Shown here in pieces: positions 7,335-15,439 of a stretch of DNA of 29,924 nucleotides (its first letter is position 1; each line of letters starts with the position of its first letter). The DNA is taken from contig CAZBWS010000020.1 in NCBI GenBank assembly GCA_964495705.1, forward strand, positions 1 through 29,924. Direction: 5' to 3'. A program made the translations under genes and the position numbers. The notes below the pieces were generated by a model. That model worked only from the letters and a program-made list of their open reading frames with translations, ran no database searches and was not told the origin of the DNA. Source of the DNA: CAZBWS01 sp964495705. Lineage in GTDB: Bacteria > Pseudomonadota > Gammaproteobacteria > HTCC5015.

Positions 7335-8078
7335 ATGAACGATAAAACCCACTTTGGTTTTCAAGAAGTCGATAGCTCAGATAAGGCAGATAAAGTTGCT
7401 GAGGTATTCCATTCGGTTGCTAGTAAATACGATGTAATGAATGACTTTATGTCGATGGGTGTGCATCGATTATGGAAGAAATATACGATTGAAACATCAG
7501 GCGTTCGCCCCGGGCATCGCGTTTTGGATTTGGCCGGCGGCACGGGTGACTTGGCTAAACAGTTCAGTAAAAAAGTCGGTGCTAAGGGGCAGGTGGTGCT
7601 GTCTGATATCAACGCCTCAATGTTAGCCGAAGGCCGCAGTCGCATGATTGATGCAGGTGTATCGAACAATATGGAGTTCGTGCAAGCTAACGCTGAGTGC
7701 CTGCCTTTTCCTGACAACCATTTTAATTTAGTGACCATTGCCTTTGGCTTGCGCAATGTAACGGATAAGGATGCCGCTCTGCGTTCAATTCACCGAATAC
7801 TGAAGCCGGGCGGGCGTTTGTTAGTGTTGGAATTTTCACGCCCCACTAACCCCGTGATACGCAAGATTTACGATGAGTATTCTTTCAATGTGATTCCTAA
7901 AGTGGGTAAGGCTGTAACAGGAGATGCAGAGAGTTATCAATATTTAGTTGAATCTATTCGTATGCACCCTGACCAAGACACGTTGAAAAATATGGTTTTG
8001 AATGCTGGCTTTGATCAGGCAGATTATATTAATTTGACCAATGGCGTAGTGGCGATACACCGTGGATTTAAATTGTAG
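7335..8078 (+). CDS. ubiE: Ubiquinone/menaquinone C-methyltransferase UbiE
   Basis: UbiE is the SAM-dependent C-methyltransferase that methylates demethoxy-ubiquinol, and demethylmenaquinol where present. The 247-residue product has the UbiE N-terminus KVAEVFHSVASKYDVMNDFMS. It also has SAM motif I VLDLAGGTGDLA (near 63-74), NAECLPFPDNHFN, FGLRNVTDKDAALRSIHRILKPGG, and a C-terminal YLVESIRMHPDQ. Length is normal. It starts a run of closely spaced ubiquinone genes interrupted by an RDD membrane protein. The ribosome-binding site is weak. The 78 bases upstream contain a short hairpin (GGGG/CCCC, 7274-7286) without a T-run. Confidence 0.96.
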   Translation: MNDKTHFGFQEVDSSDKADKVAEVFHSVASKYDVMNDFMSMGVHRLWKKYTIETSGVRPGHRVLDLAGGTGDLAKQFSKKVGAKGQVVLSDINASMLAEGRSRMIDAGVSNNMEFVQANAECLPFPDNHFNLVTIAFGLRNVTDKDAALRSIHRILKPGGRLLVLEFSRPTNPVIRKIYDEYSFNVIPKVGKAVTGDAESYQYLVESIRMHPDQDTLKNMVLNAGFDQADYINLTNGVVAIHRGFKL

Positions 8079-8085
8079 ATAAAGT

Positions 8086-8631
8086 ATGAGTACGGTACCT
8101 GACAACATCCAGTTTGCTGGTTTTGCACGTCGCCTTTTGGCCTATATTATTGATAATATATTGGCAACGTTCATTTCTGTGTTTCTGCTGCAGGCGTTTT
8201 GGGGCGAAGAGATGCAACAGTGGGCAGAGTTGTATATAGAAAATGCAGGCAAGGGAGAAGCTGTTGCTTTGCCGGGTATTATGTTGATAGTGCATATCAG
8301 CTGTTTTGCACTGTATAGCGTATTTTTCTGGCTGCGATATCAAGGTACGCCCGCTCAGCGCATGTTGAAAATGCGTGTCTTAAATATCAATACGGGGGTT
8401 GGCCTCAACGTCAATCAAGTGAGTCTTCGCTTTACCGTGCTATACGGAGTGTCTATTATTGCAGGGCCCCTAGCGCCGATTATTTTGGCGTGGAGCATGT
8501 TCACTAATAAACAGCAGCGAGCCTTACATGATCTTGTTGCGAGCAGCGTGGTTGTGTTGCTCGAAGACGGGCAAGTTGTAAACACGGTGACTGACTCTGA
8601 AGCTGAATCCAGTAATCAGCGAGAGTTTTAA
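8086..8631 (+). CDS. RDD-family integral membrane protein
   Basis: The 181-residue protein has the RDD fold: an FARRLLAYIIDN signature at 13-24 (Arg and Asp of the first helix) and later GTPAQRMLKMRVLN. A conserved His-Asp sits near the end of the domain (QRALHDLVASSVVV). Three hydrophobic segments are visible, near 17-40, 65-85 and 118-140. The C-terminus is short, acidic and soluble. Some RDD proteins have been linked to ion transport, but no substrate can be assigned here. It lies 7 bases after ubiE and 3 bases before ubiJ, so it is almost certainly co-transcribed with ubiquinone genes. It is not part of the usual ubiE-ubiJ-ubiB arrangement. Confidence 0.85.
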   Translation: MSTVPDNIQFAGFARRLLAYIIDNILATFISVFLLQAFWGEEMQQWAELYIENAGKGEAVALPGIMLIVHISCFALYSVFFWLRYQGTPAQRMLKMRVLNINTGVGLNVNQVSLRFTVLYGVSIIAGPLAPIILAWSMFTNKQQRALHDLVASSVVVLLEDGQVVNTVTDSEAESSNQREF

Positions 8632-8634
8632 TCG

Positions 8635-9246
8635 ATGCATGCCCCTCGCGTACTACTAGGCGCACTGGAAGCTGCTGCCAATCGTGTCTTACATGCAGAT
8701 CCTGATCTTGCGCCTAAGCTAAAACGTTTGCACGGCAAAGTCATGCAGCTGCATATTAGCGGTTTGGGGATCAAAGTCTATGCGCTGGTAAGCAATGGCA
8801 ATATAGTATTTTTTGATGATTTTGGCGGCGACTCCGATGTCTCTTTAAGCGCTCCTCCATTGGCTCTTTTGCGTATGGGAATAGAGCAGCGACAAGGTAA
8901 AAGTATGATGGGGAATGCGGATGTGCAGCTAGAGGGTGATATGCAGATAGCCCAGCAGTTCCAGTCTTTAATCGCTGCCCTTGAGTTGGACTGGGAAGAG
9001 ATGCTGTCTCAACGTGTAGGGGATATTGCTGCTCGCCAAGTCGGTTTGATAGCAGCAGGCTTTGGCCGCTGGTTCAATCGCAGTCAGGATTCGGTTGATA
9101 TGGCCGTGCGTGATTATATACAAGAAGAAGTCCAGCATAGCCCCACGGCAATAGAGGTCAGCAATTTTGCTGATGACGTTGATAACATACGCATGGATAT
9201 AGATCGCTTAGATGCGCGCATTCAGCGCCTACTGCAAAATACTTAA
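8635..9246 (+). CDS. ubiJ: Ubiquinone biosynthesis accessory factor UbiJ
   Basis: UbiJ is a lipid-binding SCP2-domain protein of the soluble ubiquinone-synthesis complex, where it works with UbiK. The 203-residue product has an N-terminal SCP2 region (about 10-115; GKVMQLHISGLGIKVYALV, then LRMGIEQRQGKSMMGNADVQLEGD). A helical middle follows (LDWEEMLSQRVGDIAARQVG), then a short predicted coiled coil at the end (DDVDNIRMDIDRLDARIQRL). Length and domain order match E. coli UbiJ. It begins 3 bases after the RDD gene and its stop lies one base before the ubiB ATG, so expression is coupled. Confidence 0.93.
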   Translation: MHAPRVLLGALEAAANRVLHADPDLAPKLKRLHGKVMQLHISGLGIKVYALVSNGNIVFFDDFGGDSDVSLSAPPLALLRMGIEQRQGKSMMGNADVQLEGDMQIAQQFQSLIAALELDWEEMLSQRVGDIAARQVGLIAAGFGRWFNRSQDSVDMAVRDYIQEEVQHSPTAIEVSNFADDVDNIRMDIDRLDARIQRLLQNT

Positions 9247-9247
9247 C

Positions 9248-10903
9248 ATGAAAAAAATTTACCGCATCTTACAAATACATCGCGTACTGGTACGTCACGG
9301 GCTTGACCGCTTATTGAAGCCTGTGCCACAAGCCCGCGGTATCAGCTTGCTGTTGTGGCTAACGCCCTGGGTATTTTTACACCCCCAGCGCAATCAGGGC
9401 TCAGAGGCTCAACGCATTCGCGAGGCACTGGTAGAATTAGGGCCGATCTTCGTGAAATTTGGTCAGATGCTTTCAACGCGCAGAGATTTACTCAGTGATG
9501 ATGTGGCGAATGAGCTGGCCAAGTTACAAGATCGCGTTCCGCCTTTTTCTGTGCAGCATGTGCACGACATTTTACTGGAAGCTTACGGTGCTCCAGCACA
9601 TGAAGTCTTTGCTGAGTTTGATGATGTACCGCTTGCTTCAGCGTCTATTGCCCAAGTGCATGTGGCTAAGTTAAAAGAAGGCCAAGATGTCATCGTTAAA
9701 GTGTTGCGCCCCGATGTGGAAGCGCGCATCCGCACCGATGTTGCGGTGATGCAAATGATGGCCAATGCAGCCGAACGCTATTCTTCCGAGGCGCGACGTT
9801 TGCATGTTGTTGATGTGGTAAAAGAGTATGAAAAGACCATTATTGATGAGTTGGACTTGGTGCGAGAGGCGGGCAACGGCAGCCAATTGCGGCGCAATTT
9901 CGAAGATTCTGAAGTCTTATATATTCCTGAAATTCACTGGCCCTATGCAACTGAAAAAGCCATTGTTATGGAGCGCATCTATGGCATTCCCGTAACGGAT
10001 GTAGAGACTTTAAATACAGAGGGCGTGAATATGCGCTTACTGGCGGAGCGCGGCGTAGAGATCTTTTTTTCACAGGTGTTTCGCGATAATTTCTTTCATG
10101 CGGATATGCATCCTGGCAATATTTTTGTGCGTCCAGGGCGTCCGAATAGCCCTCAGTATATGTGCGTAGATTTTGGTATTATCGGCAGCCTGTCTCCCGC
10201 AGATAAGCGCTACTTAGCAGAAAATCTATTAGCCTTTTTCCGCCGAGACTACTACCGTGTTGCACAGTTGCATATTGAATCAGGGTGGCTAGACGCAGGG
10301 ACTCGCATTGATGAATTTGAAGCTGCTGTGCGCTCTGCTTGCGAACCTATTTTTGAACGCCCTCTAGCTGAAATATCTTTTGGTACATTGCTATTGCGAT
10401 TGTTTAAAATTTCACAGCGCTACGGCTATGAAGTACAACCGCAGTTGGTGTTATTGCAAAAAACTTTATTGAATATTGAAGGTTTAGGTCGCCAGCTCTA
10501 TCCGCAGTTGGACCTGTGGCAGACGGCGCAACCCTTTTTAGAAAAATGGATGAAGGAACAGGTTGGGCCGGCAGATATCATGAATAATATTCGTGCTACT
10601 GCACCGGAGTGGTTGGGTGATGTGCCCGAGATCCCCGCTGTTTTGAAGCGTCTAGTAACACAGGTTTCTGAAGGTAAGCTCAAGGTAGAGCTTCAGTCTG
10701 GGGAGATGCAAGAGTTTCGGCAACAATTACAGCAACAACAAAAACGCAGTTCGCGCTTATCTTTCGCTGCGGCACTGGCACTCGCGGGTTTGGCTTATAT
10801 GCTGGCTAAGACAGGCAGTGCGGATATGTTGCCAATAGACTACTTGCCTTGGGGCTTGGGAGGTGCCGCCATCCTTGGCTTGCTGTGGAGTAGTCGAACG
10901 TAG
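9248..10903 (+). CDS. ubiB: UbiB protein-kinase-like ATPase for ubiquinone synthesis
   Basis: UbiB is a membrane-anchored atypical kinase/ATPase of the ADCK/COQ8 family, needed for ubiquinone synthesis. The 551-residue product shows the family motif KFGQ (70-73) followed by MLSTRRDLL. It also has the Ala-rich nucleotide loop ASASIAQVH, an ExD pair in IIDELDLVREAGNG, HADMHPGN near 283-290 and VDFGIIG near 307-313. Two C-terminal hydrophobic helices (about 505-545) anchor it in the membrane. The ATG at 9248 is chosen because it gives the conserved MKKIYRILQI start; an in-frame ATG 12 codons earlier lies inside ubiJ. Its stop is one base from the stop of the convergent barrel gene. Confidence 0.96.
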   Translation: MKKIYRILQIHRVLVRHGLDRLLKPVPQARGISLLLWLTPWVFLHPQRNQGSEAQRIREALVELGPIFVKFGQMLSTRRDLLSDDVANELAKLQDRVPPFSVQHVHDILLEAYGAPAHEVFAEFDDVPLASASIAQVHVAKLKEGQDVIVKVLRPDVEARIRTDVAVMQMMANAAERYSSEARRLHVVDVVKEYEKTIIDELDLVREAGNGSQLRRNFEDSEVLYIPEIHWPYATEKAIVMERIYGIPVTDVETLNTEGVNMRLLAERGVEIFFSQVFRDNFFHADMHPGNIFVRPGRPNSPQYMCVDFGIIGSLSPADKRYLAENLLAFFRRDYYRVAQLHIESGWLDAGTRIDEFEAAVRSACEPIFERPLAEISFGTLLLRLFKISQRYGYEVQPQLVLLQKTLLNIEGLGRQLYPQLDLWQTAQPFLEKWMKEQVGPADIMNNIRATAPEWLGDVPEIPAVLKRLVTQVSEGKLKVELQSGEMQEFRQQLQQQQKRSSRLSFAAALALAGLAYMLAKTGSADMLPIDYLPWGLGGAAILGLLWSSRT

Positions 10904-10904
10904 T

Positions 10905-11432
10905 TTAGTCGTTTAAAATAAAGTTGATGCCAATGGCGTCAACTTCATCGCTGATCTGGGTGAATTCTAGCTCTAGGTCGACGCCATAAAATATTTCTGC
11001 GCCTAAACCTACCCCCCAGGCGAACTCATAGTTATCGTCATCTAAGTTAGAGCCTGCACGGCTTAGTTCGGTAAAAACCACACCTGCCTTCGCCTTGCCA
11101 AATATTTTTGTGGGCGTGCGGTAGGCGGCAAAGATGCCAGCAATATTCACATCGGAATCTACATTTTCTTGGTCGGTTGCGGCATCAATGGTGCGGCCAA
11201 AAAAAGTATCCACCGCAACCGTGCCGTAGTCTTTGTTGACCAAGTTGACACCTACCATTGCACCAAGGACTCGGCCGTCGTCTTTAAAGCCGCTGATGTC
11301 GAGGACGGAGCCACTGAGCCCAAAGTAAATATCCCCAGGTTTGGTTTTACGGTGCTTGTCATCAACACCTCCAAAGGCGAATACATTGCTGCTTATGAGA
11401 AGAGCGCAGGCAGTGAGAAGTAGCTTGTTCAT
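10905..11432 (-). CDS. Small outer-membrane beta-barrel protein (paralogue 1)
   Basis: The 175-residue product has a clear signal peptide (MNKLLLTACALLISSNVFA, cleavage near 19). The rest is dominated by alternating hydrophobic/polar strands of about 10 residues with Gly- and Asp-rich turns (GAMVGVNLV, GKAKAGVVFTEL, WGVGLGAEIF, DLELEFTQI). This fits an eight-stranded OmpA-transmembrane-like porin fold in the outer membrane, but no function is known. It ends in ILND, without the terminal aromatic residue usual for barrels. It is clearly related to the gene at 13772-14269 over its last roughly 100 residues. A GAGG lies 9 bases before the ATG. It converges on ubiB with no terminator between them. 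Confidence 0.75.
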   Translation of the reverse strand: MNKLLLTACALLISSNVFAFGGVDDKHRKTKPGDIYFGLSGSVLDISGFKDDGRVLGAMVGVNLVNKDYGTVAVDTFFGRTIDAATDQENVDSDVNIAGIFAAYRTPTKIFGKAKAGVVFTELSRAGSNLDDDNYEFAWGVGLGAEIFYGVDLELEFTQISDEVDAIGINFILND

Positions 11433-11477
11433 AGTATAACCTCTTGTGTAGTGGCTACATCCTAGCCCAGGGAGCTG

Positions 11478-11497
11478 GAGTATTTATACTAATACTC
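11478..11497. promoter_or_regulatory. Inverted repeat in the divergent barrel/uvrD spacer
   Basis: GAGTAT (11478-11483) and ATACTC (11492-11497) are perfect arms separated by 8 bases, with an internal palindrome AGTAT-TT-ATACT. The element overlaps possible -10 sequences in both directions (TATACT on plus, TATAAA on minus). It is a candidate operator shared by the divergent genes. It does not match the LexA box. Confidence 0.35.
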
Positions 11498-11531
11498 ACA
11501 CAACGTCATTAAATGATAGAATCTGGCGTCT

Positions 11532-13721
11532 ATGGATGTCTCTGAATTATTAAACGACCTAAACGATGCTCAGCGCCAAGCGGTGTGTGCACCGCCGACC
11601 AATATGCTGGTGTTAGCGGGGGCAGGCTCGGGCAAAACTCGTGTGCTTGTGCATCGTATAGCCTGGTTGATTCAAGTTGAAAACATTTCGCCCTATGGTG
11701 TATTAGCGCTGACCTTTACCAATAAGGCCGCGGCTGAAATGCGCCAGCGCTGTGAATCACTATTGGGTATGCCAGCAGGGGGAATGTGGGTAGGTACTTT
11801 TCATAGCACGGCACATCGATTACTGCGCCAACACTACGAAGAAGCTAAGTTGCCCCAGGGCTTTCAGATTTTGGATTCCCAAGACCAGCTTCGCCTAGTG
11901 AAGCGGGTGGTGAAGGCGCTGGACTTAGATGATAGTAAATGGCCAGCCAAACAGGCACAGTACTATATTAATGGGCGTAAGGACGAAGGCAAACGCCCTC
12001 AACATATTGCCGATAATGGCGACCCTATTCAGCGTCAGCTGGTGCAGATATATAGTTTATACGAAGAGCATTGCCAACGCTTAGGGGTGATTGATTTTGC
12101 CGAGTTATTATTGCGCAGTTTGGAACTGATTCGTGATAACGATGAGCTACGTGCGCACTATCAGCAGCGTTTCAGGCATATCTTGGTCGATGAGTTTCAA
12201 GATACAAACACGATTCAATACGCCTTTCTGCGTTTAATGGCAGGTAGTACAGGTAAGTTATTTGCTGTTGGTGATGACGATCAATCTATTTATGGTTGGC
12301 GCGGGGCTAAGGTCGAAAACCTACAGCAACTCTCTAAACACTTTGCCGGTACTCAGACCATTAAGTTGGAGCAAAATTATCGTTCCACTAGCAATATTCT
12401 GAATGCAGCAAATGCCTTGATTACCCATAACGATGGACGTTTAGGCAAGGAGTTGTGGACTGACTCTGGTGAAGGCGAATTAATTGATGTGTACGCTGCC
12501 TATAATGAAATCGATGAGGCACGTTACATCGGCGATCGCATCAAGCAGTGGGTGGATGTAGGCGGACGCCGTGATGAGTGCGCTATTTTATATCGCTCCA
12601 ACGCCCAGTCGCGGGTGATGGAAGAAGAGATGATTCAGCGCAGCATGCCCTATCGTGTATATGGTGGCTTACGTTTCTTCGAGCGTGCAGAAATTAAAGA
12701 TGCCTTGGCCTATATGCGCCTGTGTTCTAATCGTCACGACGACCCCTCTTTTGAACGCGTGATTAATACCCCTACGCGGGGCATTGGTGAGCGTACGGTA
12801 GAGCTTGTGCGTGAATACGGGCGCAGTCGCGCCTGCTCATTATGGCAGGCGGCTCAGGATATGATTGCACAAAATGCGTTGACTGCTAGGGCGTCGAAAT
12901 CCGTGCAGGTGTTTATTGATTTAATCGGTGAGCTGCACGCAGCGACAGATAATATTGAGCTATATGAAAAGGTAGAACATGTTGTCCACCAGTCCGGCTT
13001 GATTGATCACTATGGCAAAGACAAGTCTGAGCGCGGAGAAGCCAAACAGGAAAACCTACAGGAATTGGTTTCTGCGGCTCGTGGCTTCCGTATGGATGAA
13101 AAAGAAGAGTATGCGGATATGCCAGAGCTAGATGCTTTTCTCTCCCATGCGGTATTGGAGTCCGGTGAGCGTCAGGGCGAAACTTGGGAAGACTGTGTAC
13201 AGTTGATGACTTTGCACACGGCCAAGGGCTTGGAGTTTCCATTGGTCTTTATGGTGGGTTTGGAAGAGGGCTTATTCCCCCACCAAATGTCCATGCAAGA
13301 GGAGGGGCGGCTGGAAGAAGAGCGCCGCCTCGCCTATGTGGGCATTACCCGTGCGCGACAGCAGTTGGTGATCTCTCATGCGGAGAGCCGACGCTTATAC
13401 GGTAAGGAAAATTTTTGCCTGCCTTCACGCTTTATGGGGGAAATTCCCGATGAATATATTCGCGAAGTGCGCCCCAAGCCTCAAGCGAGCGCGGTAAGCA
13501 GCGGCCTATTCGGCGATGATAGCTATGACAGCAACAGCTTTACGGAAAGTGCTAACTACGACAACCTTTATATTGGCCAGCCCGTAATGCATGGGGTTTT
13601 TGGTGACGGTGTTGTGACGGCTTGCGAGGGGCAGGGCAGTCATGCGCGTGTGCAGGTGAACTTCTCTAGCGAAGGCATGAAGTGGCTAGTATTGGCTTAT
13701 GCTAATTTGCAGCCGATGTAG
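11532..13721 (+). CDS. uvrD: DNA helicase II UvrD
   Basis: UvrD is a superfamily 1A 3'-5' helicase that unwinds DNA in nucleotide-excision and mismatch repair and removes RecA filaments. The 729-residue product is close to the E. coli length (720) and very similar from MDVSELLNDLNDAQRQAV on. Visible motifs are Walker A GAGSGKT (30-36), TFTNKAAAEMR, the GGMWVGTFH region, Walker B LVDEFQDT (near 220), VGDDDQSIYGWRGA, LEQNYRST, QLMTLHTAKGLEFP and AYVGITRARQQL. A C-terminal UvrD/PcrA Tudor-like segment ends MKWLVLAYANLQPM. It stands alone between two barrel genes of the opposite strand. No LexA box is seen upstream. A strong terminator follows at 13731-13753. Confidence 0.97.
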   Translation: MDVSELLNDLNDAQRQAVCAPPTNMLVLAGAGSGKTRVLVHRIAWLIQVENISPYGVLALTFTNKAAAEMRQRCESLLGMPAGGMWVGTFHSTAHRLLRQHYEEAKLPQGFQILDSQDQLRLVKRVVKALDLDDSKWPAKQAQYYINGRKDEGKRPQHIADNGDPIQRQLVQIYSLYEEHCQRLGVIDFAELLLRSLELIRDNDELRAHYQQRFRHILVDEFQDTNTIQYAFLRLMAGSTGKLFAVGDDDQSIYGWRGAKVENLQQLSKHFAGTQTIKLEQNYRSTSNILNAANALITHNDGRLGKELWTDSGEGELIDVYAAYNEIDEARYIGDRIKQWVDVGGRRDECAILYRSNAQSRVMEEEMIQRSMPYRVYGGLRFFERAEIKDALAYMRLCSNRHDDPSFERVINTPTRGIGERTVELVREYGRSRACSLWQAAQDMIAQNALTARASKSVQVFIDLIGELHAATDNIELYEKVEHVVHQSGLIDHYGKDKSERGEAKQENLQELVSAARGFRMDEKEEYADMPELDAFLSHAVLESGERQGETWEDCVQLMTLHTAKGLEFPLVFMVGLEEGLFPHQMSMQEEGRLEEERRLAYVGITRARQQLVISHAESRRLYGKENFCLPSRFMGEIPDEYIREVRPKPQASAVSSGLFGDDSYDSNSFTESANYDNLYIGQPVMHGVFGDGVVTACEGQGSHARVQVNFSSEGMKWLVLAYANLQPM

Positions 13722-13730
13722 ATATAAAAA

Positions 13731-13753
13731 AGGCTCCTAACGGAGCCCTTTTT
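13731..13753. terminator. Bidirectional intrinsic terminator after uvrD
   Basis: GGCTCC (13732-13737) and GGAGCC (13742-13747) form a stem with a four-base loop, followed by CTTTTT on plus and preceded by AAAAAA, which is a U-tract on minus. It serves uvrD and the convergent barrel gene. CTATCCGCAT, a ten-base match to the dispersed repeat, lies just after it at 13759-13768. Confidence 0.88.
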
Positions 13754-13771
13754 AACAGCTATCCGCATTGC

Positions 13772-14269
13772 TTAGAATGCAGCGCCTAGACTCAGATAAA
13801 AAGCTTGTTCGTCGTCAACGTCATAACTTGTAAGTTCGATTTCTGTGCGCACACCTAGGCTGAAACCTAAACCAGCGCCGACGGCAATGCCAGTGTCATT
13901 ATTATCGCCAGCGTCAAAGTCTAGTTCTGTTCTCGCCACCCCTATTCGGCCAATAGCATAGATAGGGCCTGCTGTACGAGCAGACAGATAAAGTCCCGCA
14001 GTTGTTACACTAAAGTCCTCTTTTATACCGCCACCGTCAATTTCTCCGTCAGATATGCTTTTTCCTACTTCTAGTTCTACAGCGATATCTGCGACAGCAA
14101 GGTCTAGAAATTCATAACTAACTTGGGCGCTAACAAGTGGCGCTGGATCAAAAGCAGAAGAATCTACTTTATGAACACCCGCTTTAACCCCAAAAATCAA
14201 TTCATTAGCATTCACACTCATAGGTAGTGCCAATGCGGTTAATATAAGCCCTGCAATAATCTTCTTCAT
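13772..14269 (-). CDS. Small outer-membrane beta-barrel protein (paralogue 2)
   Basis: The 165-residue product has a signal peptide (MKKIIAGLILTALALPMSVNA, cleavage near 21). About eight amphipathic strands follow, ending in the barrel-type C-terminus FYLSLGAAF with a terminal Phe, the signal read by the BAM assembly machinery. Segments such as TTAGLYLSARTAGPIYAIGR and GIAVGAGLGFSLGVRTEIEL parallel those of the gene at 10905-11432, so the two are paralogues. Surface functions of such barrels (adhesion, stress, porin) cannot be told apart from sequence. A GGAG lies 7 bases before the ATG. The gene shares the terminator at 13731-13753 with uvrD. Confidence 0.78.
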   Translation of the reverse strand: MKKIIAGLILTALALPMSVNANELIFGVKAGVHKVDSSAFDPAPLVSAQVSYEFLDLAVADIAVELEVGKSISDGEIDGGGIKEDFSVTTAGLYLSARTAGPIYAIGRIGVARTELDFDAGDNNDTGIAVGAGLGFSLGVRTEIELTSYDVDDEQAFYLSLGAAF

Positions 14270-14329
14270 GTCGTTCTCCGTATTAAGTAAGCATATCTAT
14301 CTGCAATGTATCGCAAAATGGAATAAAAA

Positions 14330-15292
14330 TTAAGCAACTAGCCTCTCAAGCTCGGCTTCGTCGGCAATACGCTGCTGCAAGATCTGTTTAAATTGATTAG
14401 GGTCTTTGCTGTGGGTCATTTCCCCTTCTCGAGGAAAGTGCCAGTCGACTAGGCGTGACAGCCAAAAGCGAAGTGCGCCAGCGCGTAGCATTGCACAGAA
14501 TGCGGATTGCTCGCTAGCTGTCAGTTTGCGAACTTTTTGGTAGGCAGCTAAATAGGCTTGAGCCTTGCGTATGTTTAAGCTGCCATTGTCGTCGCTACAC
14601 CAGTCGTTCAAAGTGACAGCGATGTCGTAGAGAAATACGTCATTACAAGCGAAATAGAAGTCGATAATGCCAGCGAGTTGATCGCCATCAAATAACGCGT
14701 TGTCATGGAATAGATCCGCGTGAATCACGCCTGCGGGTAACTGGCTGCGATCAATCGCTTTTTGATAGCCTATTTCTGCTTGGATTAACTGTGCTTCATC
14801 ATCGGGCAATTTATCTTGTAAACGCTGCAGTGCGCCTTCCCACCAGTCAATACCTCGGCAGTTTGCACGTTGTCCAGTATAGTCTTGCCCGGCTAAGTGC
14901 ATCTGAGCCATGGCACGGCCAATTTCTTCAAGTTGAATAGTATTAGGGTGTTTAATATCACCGCCATTTAAACGCTCCACCAAGGCGGCGGGTTTACCTT
15001 TTAACTCCAGCAGTAATTCTCCACTTAAGCTGGCAATAGGGTGTGCACTAGGTACATCCGCATCTGCAATGTGTTTCATTAAACCAAGAAAGAAGGGCAT
15101 TTCTTGAGCGGAATAGGTCTCAAAGATAGTCAGAACAAAACGTTGTTGAATACCGTTATTTAAGGTGTCTACAAAGTAATTGGTGTTCTCGATGCCGGCG
15201 CTAATACCGCTATAGGACTCAAGATTACCAACGTCATACTGGAGAAGGAACTGTTCTAACTCAAACTCTGAAATGGATGTATAAACCGACAT
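14330..15292 (-). CDS. thrB: Homoserine kinase (APH-fold type)
   Basis: This enzyme phosphorylates homoserine on the way to threonine. It belongs to the aminoglycoside-phosphotransferase-fold type found in Pseudomonas, not the GHMP type of E. coli. The 320-residue product begins MSVYTSISEFELEQFLLQYD and has GISAGIENTNYFVDT and FVLTIFE (nucleotide-binding N-lobe). The catalytic HADLFHDN lies near 189-196, with the metal-binding IIDFYFACNDVFLYDIAV after it. Length fits the family. Assignment rests on these motifs and on synteny with polA, engB and cytochrome c4, as in Pseudomonas. It diverges from the degraded stretch before polA. Confidence 0.93.
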   Translation of the reverse strand: MSVYTSISEFELEQFLLQYDVGNLESYSGISAGIENTNYFVDTLNNGIQQRFVLTIFETYSAQEMPFFLGLMKHIADADVPSAHPIASLSGELLLELKGKPAALVERLNGGDIKHPNTIQLEEIGRAMAQMHLAGQDYTGQRANCRGIDWWEGALQRLQDKLPDDEAQLIQAEIGYQKAIDRSQLPAGVIHADLFHDNALFDGDQLAGIIDFYFACNDVFLYDIAVTLNDWCSDDNGSLNIRKAQAYLAAYQKVRKLTASEQSAFCAMLRAGALRFWLSRLVDWHFPREGEMTHSKDPNQFKQILQQRIADEAELERLVA

Positions 15293-15367
15293 AGTGTTGC
15301 ATTGGGCTAATTAAATGTGGGAGTAGTGTAGCGCAAAACCATCTTGTAAGCGTGTTATCATTCTCAG

Positions 15368-15439
15368 ATGAAGGTTTTATTTTTGCTTGTTTTATTGCTG
15401 CCGTTCACTACAGCCGCTATGCCAGAAACTACGCAATGA
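15368..15439 (+). pseudogene. Signal-peptide stub, possible remnant of a DUF2782 gene
   Basis: A 23-codon frame opens at ATG 15368 and encodes a convincing signal peptide (MKVLFLLVLLLPFTTAA) followed by only six residues before TGA. In Pseudomonas a small secreted DUF2782 protein is encoded between thrB and polA, so this may be its surviving 5' end. The link rests on position and the signal peptide only. From about 15425 another frame shows histidine-kinase similarity, which would mark the break point. Confidence 0.45.

Noticed and set aside
11433..11531. LexA (SOS) box upstream of uvrD
   Set aside because: No CTGT-N8-ACAG site is present; the visible palindrome has different half-sites.
3557..13120. 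Further ATGCGGAT matches (for example near 3557, 8925, 10098 and 13113)
   Set aside because: They match only the common 8-base core, mostly where GCG-GAT codons encode Ala-Asp, and diverge after it. They are not counted as repeat copies.
12913..13405. Open frames on either strand inside uvrD
   Set aside because: They overlap conserved helicase motifs and resemble no family.
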